7,642 nt of DNA, taken from NCBI GenBank assembly GCA_015661465.1, contig DQVZ01000205.1, positions 1 to 7,642 of the forward strand, given 5' to 3'. The DNA comes from Aquifex aeolicus. GTDB lineage: Bacteria; Aquificota; Aquificia; Aquificales; Aquificaceae. Both the position numbers and the translations under genes were made by a program. Positions 6,280-7,642 of this stretch are shown here, one piece after another (position 1 is the stretch's first letter; the number at the start of each line of letters is the position of its first letter). A model generated the notes under the pieces. It was not told the DNA's origin. It saw only the letters and a program-made list of their open reading frames with translations, and made no database searches.

Positions 6280-7319
6280 TAGCACTACTGGTTTTCTTAA
6301 GTGTTTCTTTTGGAAAAGTTTTTGTAGTTGAGAGGGAAACAGGAAAACTTGCGGTCATAGATAAGGATAAGGTTAAAAAAGAGATTGAAAATCTGGGAAA
6401 TCTTAACCATGCAACACTCAAGTTCTTTAAAGGGTATGCATATCTGATAAGTAGGGACGGATACCTGTCAAAGATAGACCCTGAAAGGGGAATTCTCCTT
6501 AAAAAAGTAAAAGTTGGTAGCAGCACGATAGGTATAAACTTTTGCAACAAAAAAATCCTTATAGCCAACTATGCTCCTAAAAATGTAGTGCTTGTAGATG
6601 AAAATTTAGATGTTCTAAGGGAAATAAATACGGAATCGAGAAACGTTGGGATAAAGTCAAATGGGGAAGTTTTTATATACGCTCTGATGGACAAGGATAA
6701 GGTGGAAATAAGAGATTGTGATAAGGGTACTCTGATTAAAGAATTTAATGTAGGGAAAATGCCTTTCGATGCCCTTCTTTACAAAGATAAGTATATAGTC
6801 GGTTTCTTCAGGGAATCTGGTGTAGGAATAATTGACCTTAAAAGTCTCACTTATAAAAAAGTGATATTTAAAAGAAAAGGAAAAGGAGAAGTTGTCTTTA
6901 AAATACCTCACTTCGGATTTTGGGGAATTAAAGGAAAAATCGCTTACATACCTGCGGTTGGAGAAAGAAAAATTCATGTCGTTGACATTGAAAATATGTC
7001 TTATTTGAAAAGCATAGAAGTAAAAGGCCTACCTGTATTTGTTCAGGTATCTCCCGACGGCAGATACTTGGCCGTTAACTATAGCGGAGATTCCGAGGAT
7101 TTCCTGACTATAGTAGATTTAAAAAGTGAAATGGTATTAAACACAAAACCTTTAGGAAAGAGAATACTCCATTACCGCTTTACCCCTGACGGAAAGTTTA
7201 TCTACTTGTCTTCGTATTTTGAGAACAAAGTAAAAAAAGTATCCGTTCCCGACCTTAAAGTTTTGAAGGAGTTCAAAGTACCCACGCCTTCAGGTGTGTT
7301 TATTTATGGAGGTAAGTAG
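6267..7319 (+). CDS. nirF: Heme d1 biosynthesis protein NirF (d1-type propeller)
   Basis: NirF is a NirS-related beta-propeller without heme c that is essential for heme d1 synthesis; it is reported to bind d1 and to act before NirN. The 350 residues show the family blocks [34 protein letters not shown] (H48 aligns with the proximal d1 ligand of NirS), [19 protein letters not shown] (H215), [12 protein letters not shown] and the C-terminal PTPSGVFI. A short hydrophobic leader (residues 1 to about 16, cleavage near SFG-K) predicts export to the periplasm. There is no lipobox Cys, unlike the lipoprotein NirF of Pseudomonas. The gene overlaps nirJ by 13 nt and is followed after 2 nt by the methyltransferase gene. 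Confidence 0.95.
   Translation: MLSLVALLVFLSVSFGKVFVVERETGKLAVIDKDKVKKEIENLGNLNHATLKFFKGYAYLISRDGYLSKIDPERGILLKKVKVGSSTIGINFCNKKILIANYAPKNVVLVDENLDVLREINTESRNVGIKSNGEVFIYALMDKDKVEIRDCDKGTLIKEFNVGKMPFDALLYKDKYIVGFFRESGVGIIDLKSLTYKKVIFKRKGKGEVVFKIPHFGFWGIKGKIAYIPAVGERKIHVVDIENMSYLKSIEVKGLPVFVQVSPDGRYLAVNYSGDSEDFLTIVDLKSEMVLNTKPLGKRILHYRFTPDGKFIYLSSYFENKVKKVSVPDLKVLKEFKVPTPSGVFIYGGK
7308..7312 (+). promoter_or_regulatory. Ribosome binding site of the methyltransferase gene
   Basis: GGAGG lies 9 nt before the ATG at 7322 and within the last codons of nirF. This supports that start and coupled translation. Confidence 0.7.
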
Positions 7320-7321
7320 TT

Positions 7322-7642
7322 ATGGGAAAGGTTTACATCGTGGGAGCCGGGCCCGGAGACCCCGAGCTCCTCACCCTAAAAGCTTACAGGATACTCAAAG
7401 AAGCAGACGTAATTCTTTATGACAGGTTGATAAACGATGAAATACTAAATCTCAGAAAGACAGATTGCAAACTCGTTTACGTAGGAAAAGAAGACGGAAA
7501 ACATACCATTCCACAAGAGGAGATTAACAAGCTTTTACTCTTTTACGCAAAAATCCACAAAACAGTGGTAAGACTAAAGGGAGGAGACCCGTTTATATTC
7601 GGAAGGGGAGGAGAGGAAGCTCTATTTTTAGAGCAAAGCGGT
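7322..7642 (+). CDS. Uroporphyrinogen-III C-methyltransferase (NirE/CobA type), N-terminal part
   Basis: The enzyme uses SAM to methylate uroporphyrinogen III at C2 and C7, giving precorrin-2 for siroheme, cobalamin and heme d1. The 107 visible residues contain the family's first motif [15 protein letters not shown] (about 7-21), then DVILYDRL and the SAM-pocket motif [19 protein letters not shown] (about 81-99). The frame runs off the window, so length and any fused domain (such as uroporphyrinogen-III synthase or CysG-type) cannot be judged. Position behind nirF suggests it serves as NirE, but a housekeeping CobA role is equally compatible with the sequence. The first 15 codons are unusually GC-rich compared with the rest of the operon. 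Confidence 0.93.
   Translation, partial: MGKVYIVGAGPGDPELLTLKAYRILKEADVILYDRLINDEILNLRKTDCKLVYVGKEDGKHTIPQEEINKLLLFYAKIHKTVVRLKGGDPFIFGRGGEEALFLEQSG

Noticed and set aside
1494..6977. Minus-strand reading frames of 60-106 codons
   Set aside because: All lie opposite strongly supported genes, lack recognisable motifs and ribosome sites, and have low-complexity composition typical of antisense shadows.
1..7642. CRISPR arrays, insertion sequences, tRNA or rRNA genes
   Set aside because: No regularly spaced repeats, transposase-like protein, terminal inverted repeats or structural RNA signatures were seen; genes occupy nearly all of the window.

Overview
The window carries a compact, one-strand gene cluster for cytochrome cd1 nitrite reductase (NirS) and its heme d1 cofactor. 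It is preceded by the end of an outer-membrane beta-barrel gene and a divergence-free regulator gene. The DNA is AT-rich and the proteins are rich in Lys, Glu and Ile, with heavy AGA/AGG and ATA codon use. Together with the style of the NirF and NirS sequences this suggests a thermophilic, chemolithotrophic Gram-negative bacterium, most likely of the Aquificota (Hydrogenobacter/Aquifex type). That assignment is inference; no marker gene in the window proves it.

Layout, all on the + strand: 1-825, C-terminal part of a porin-like beta-barrel protein; 853-1290, an Rrf2-family regulator with a Cys-Cys-Cys-His set suited to an Fe-S cluster; 1291-1412, the regulatory gap ahead of nirS, with a near-consensus sigma70-type promoter that overlaps an FNR/DNR-like box and with repeated TTATGAT elements that also occur at the regulator's own start codon; 1413-3062, nirS; 3062-4726, a NirS/NirN-related protein with a heme c domain at BOTH ends of a d1-type propeller; 4710-5189, a small V4R-domain protein; 5191-6279, nirJ (radical SAM); 6267-7319, nirF; 7322-7642, the start of a uroporphyrinogen-III C-methyltransferase gene (nirE/cobA type), cut by the window end.

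From nirS to the methyltransferase gene the reading frames touch or overlap (1, 17 and 13 nt overlaps; gaps of 1 and 2 nt), so this is very probably one transcript. The logic is coherent: the methyltransferase makes precorrin-2, NirJ and NirF carry out later heme d1 steps, the NirN-like protein probably acts in the last periplasmic step or as an electron-transfer partner, and NirS uses the finished cofactor to reduce nitrite to NO. The siroheme decarboxylase genes (nirD/L/G/H or ahbAB type) that the pathway needs are not in the window.

The least expected items are the c-propeller-c diheme protein, which has lost one of the two catalytic NirS histidines, and the V4R protein placed between it and nirJ. 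V4R domains are known near tetrapyrrole metabolism (BchJ) and are not among the classical nir gene products, so a role in handling heme d1 intermediates is a testable idea.
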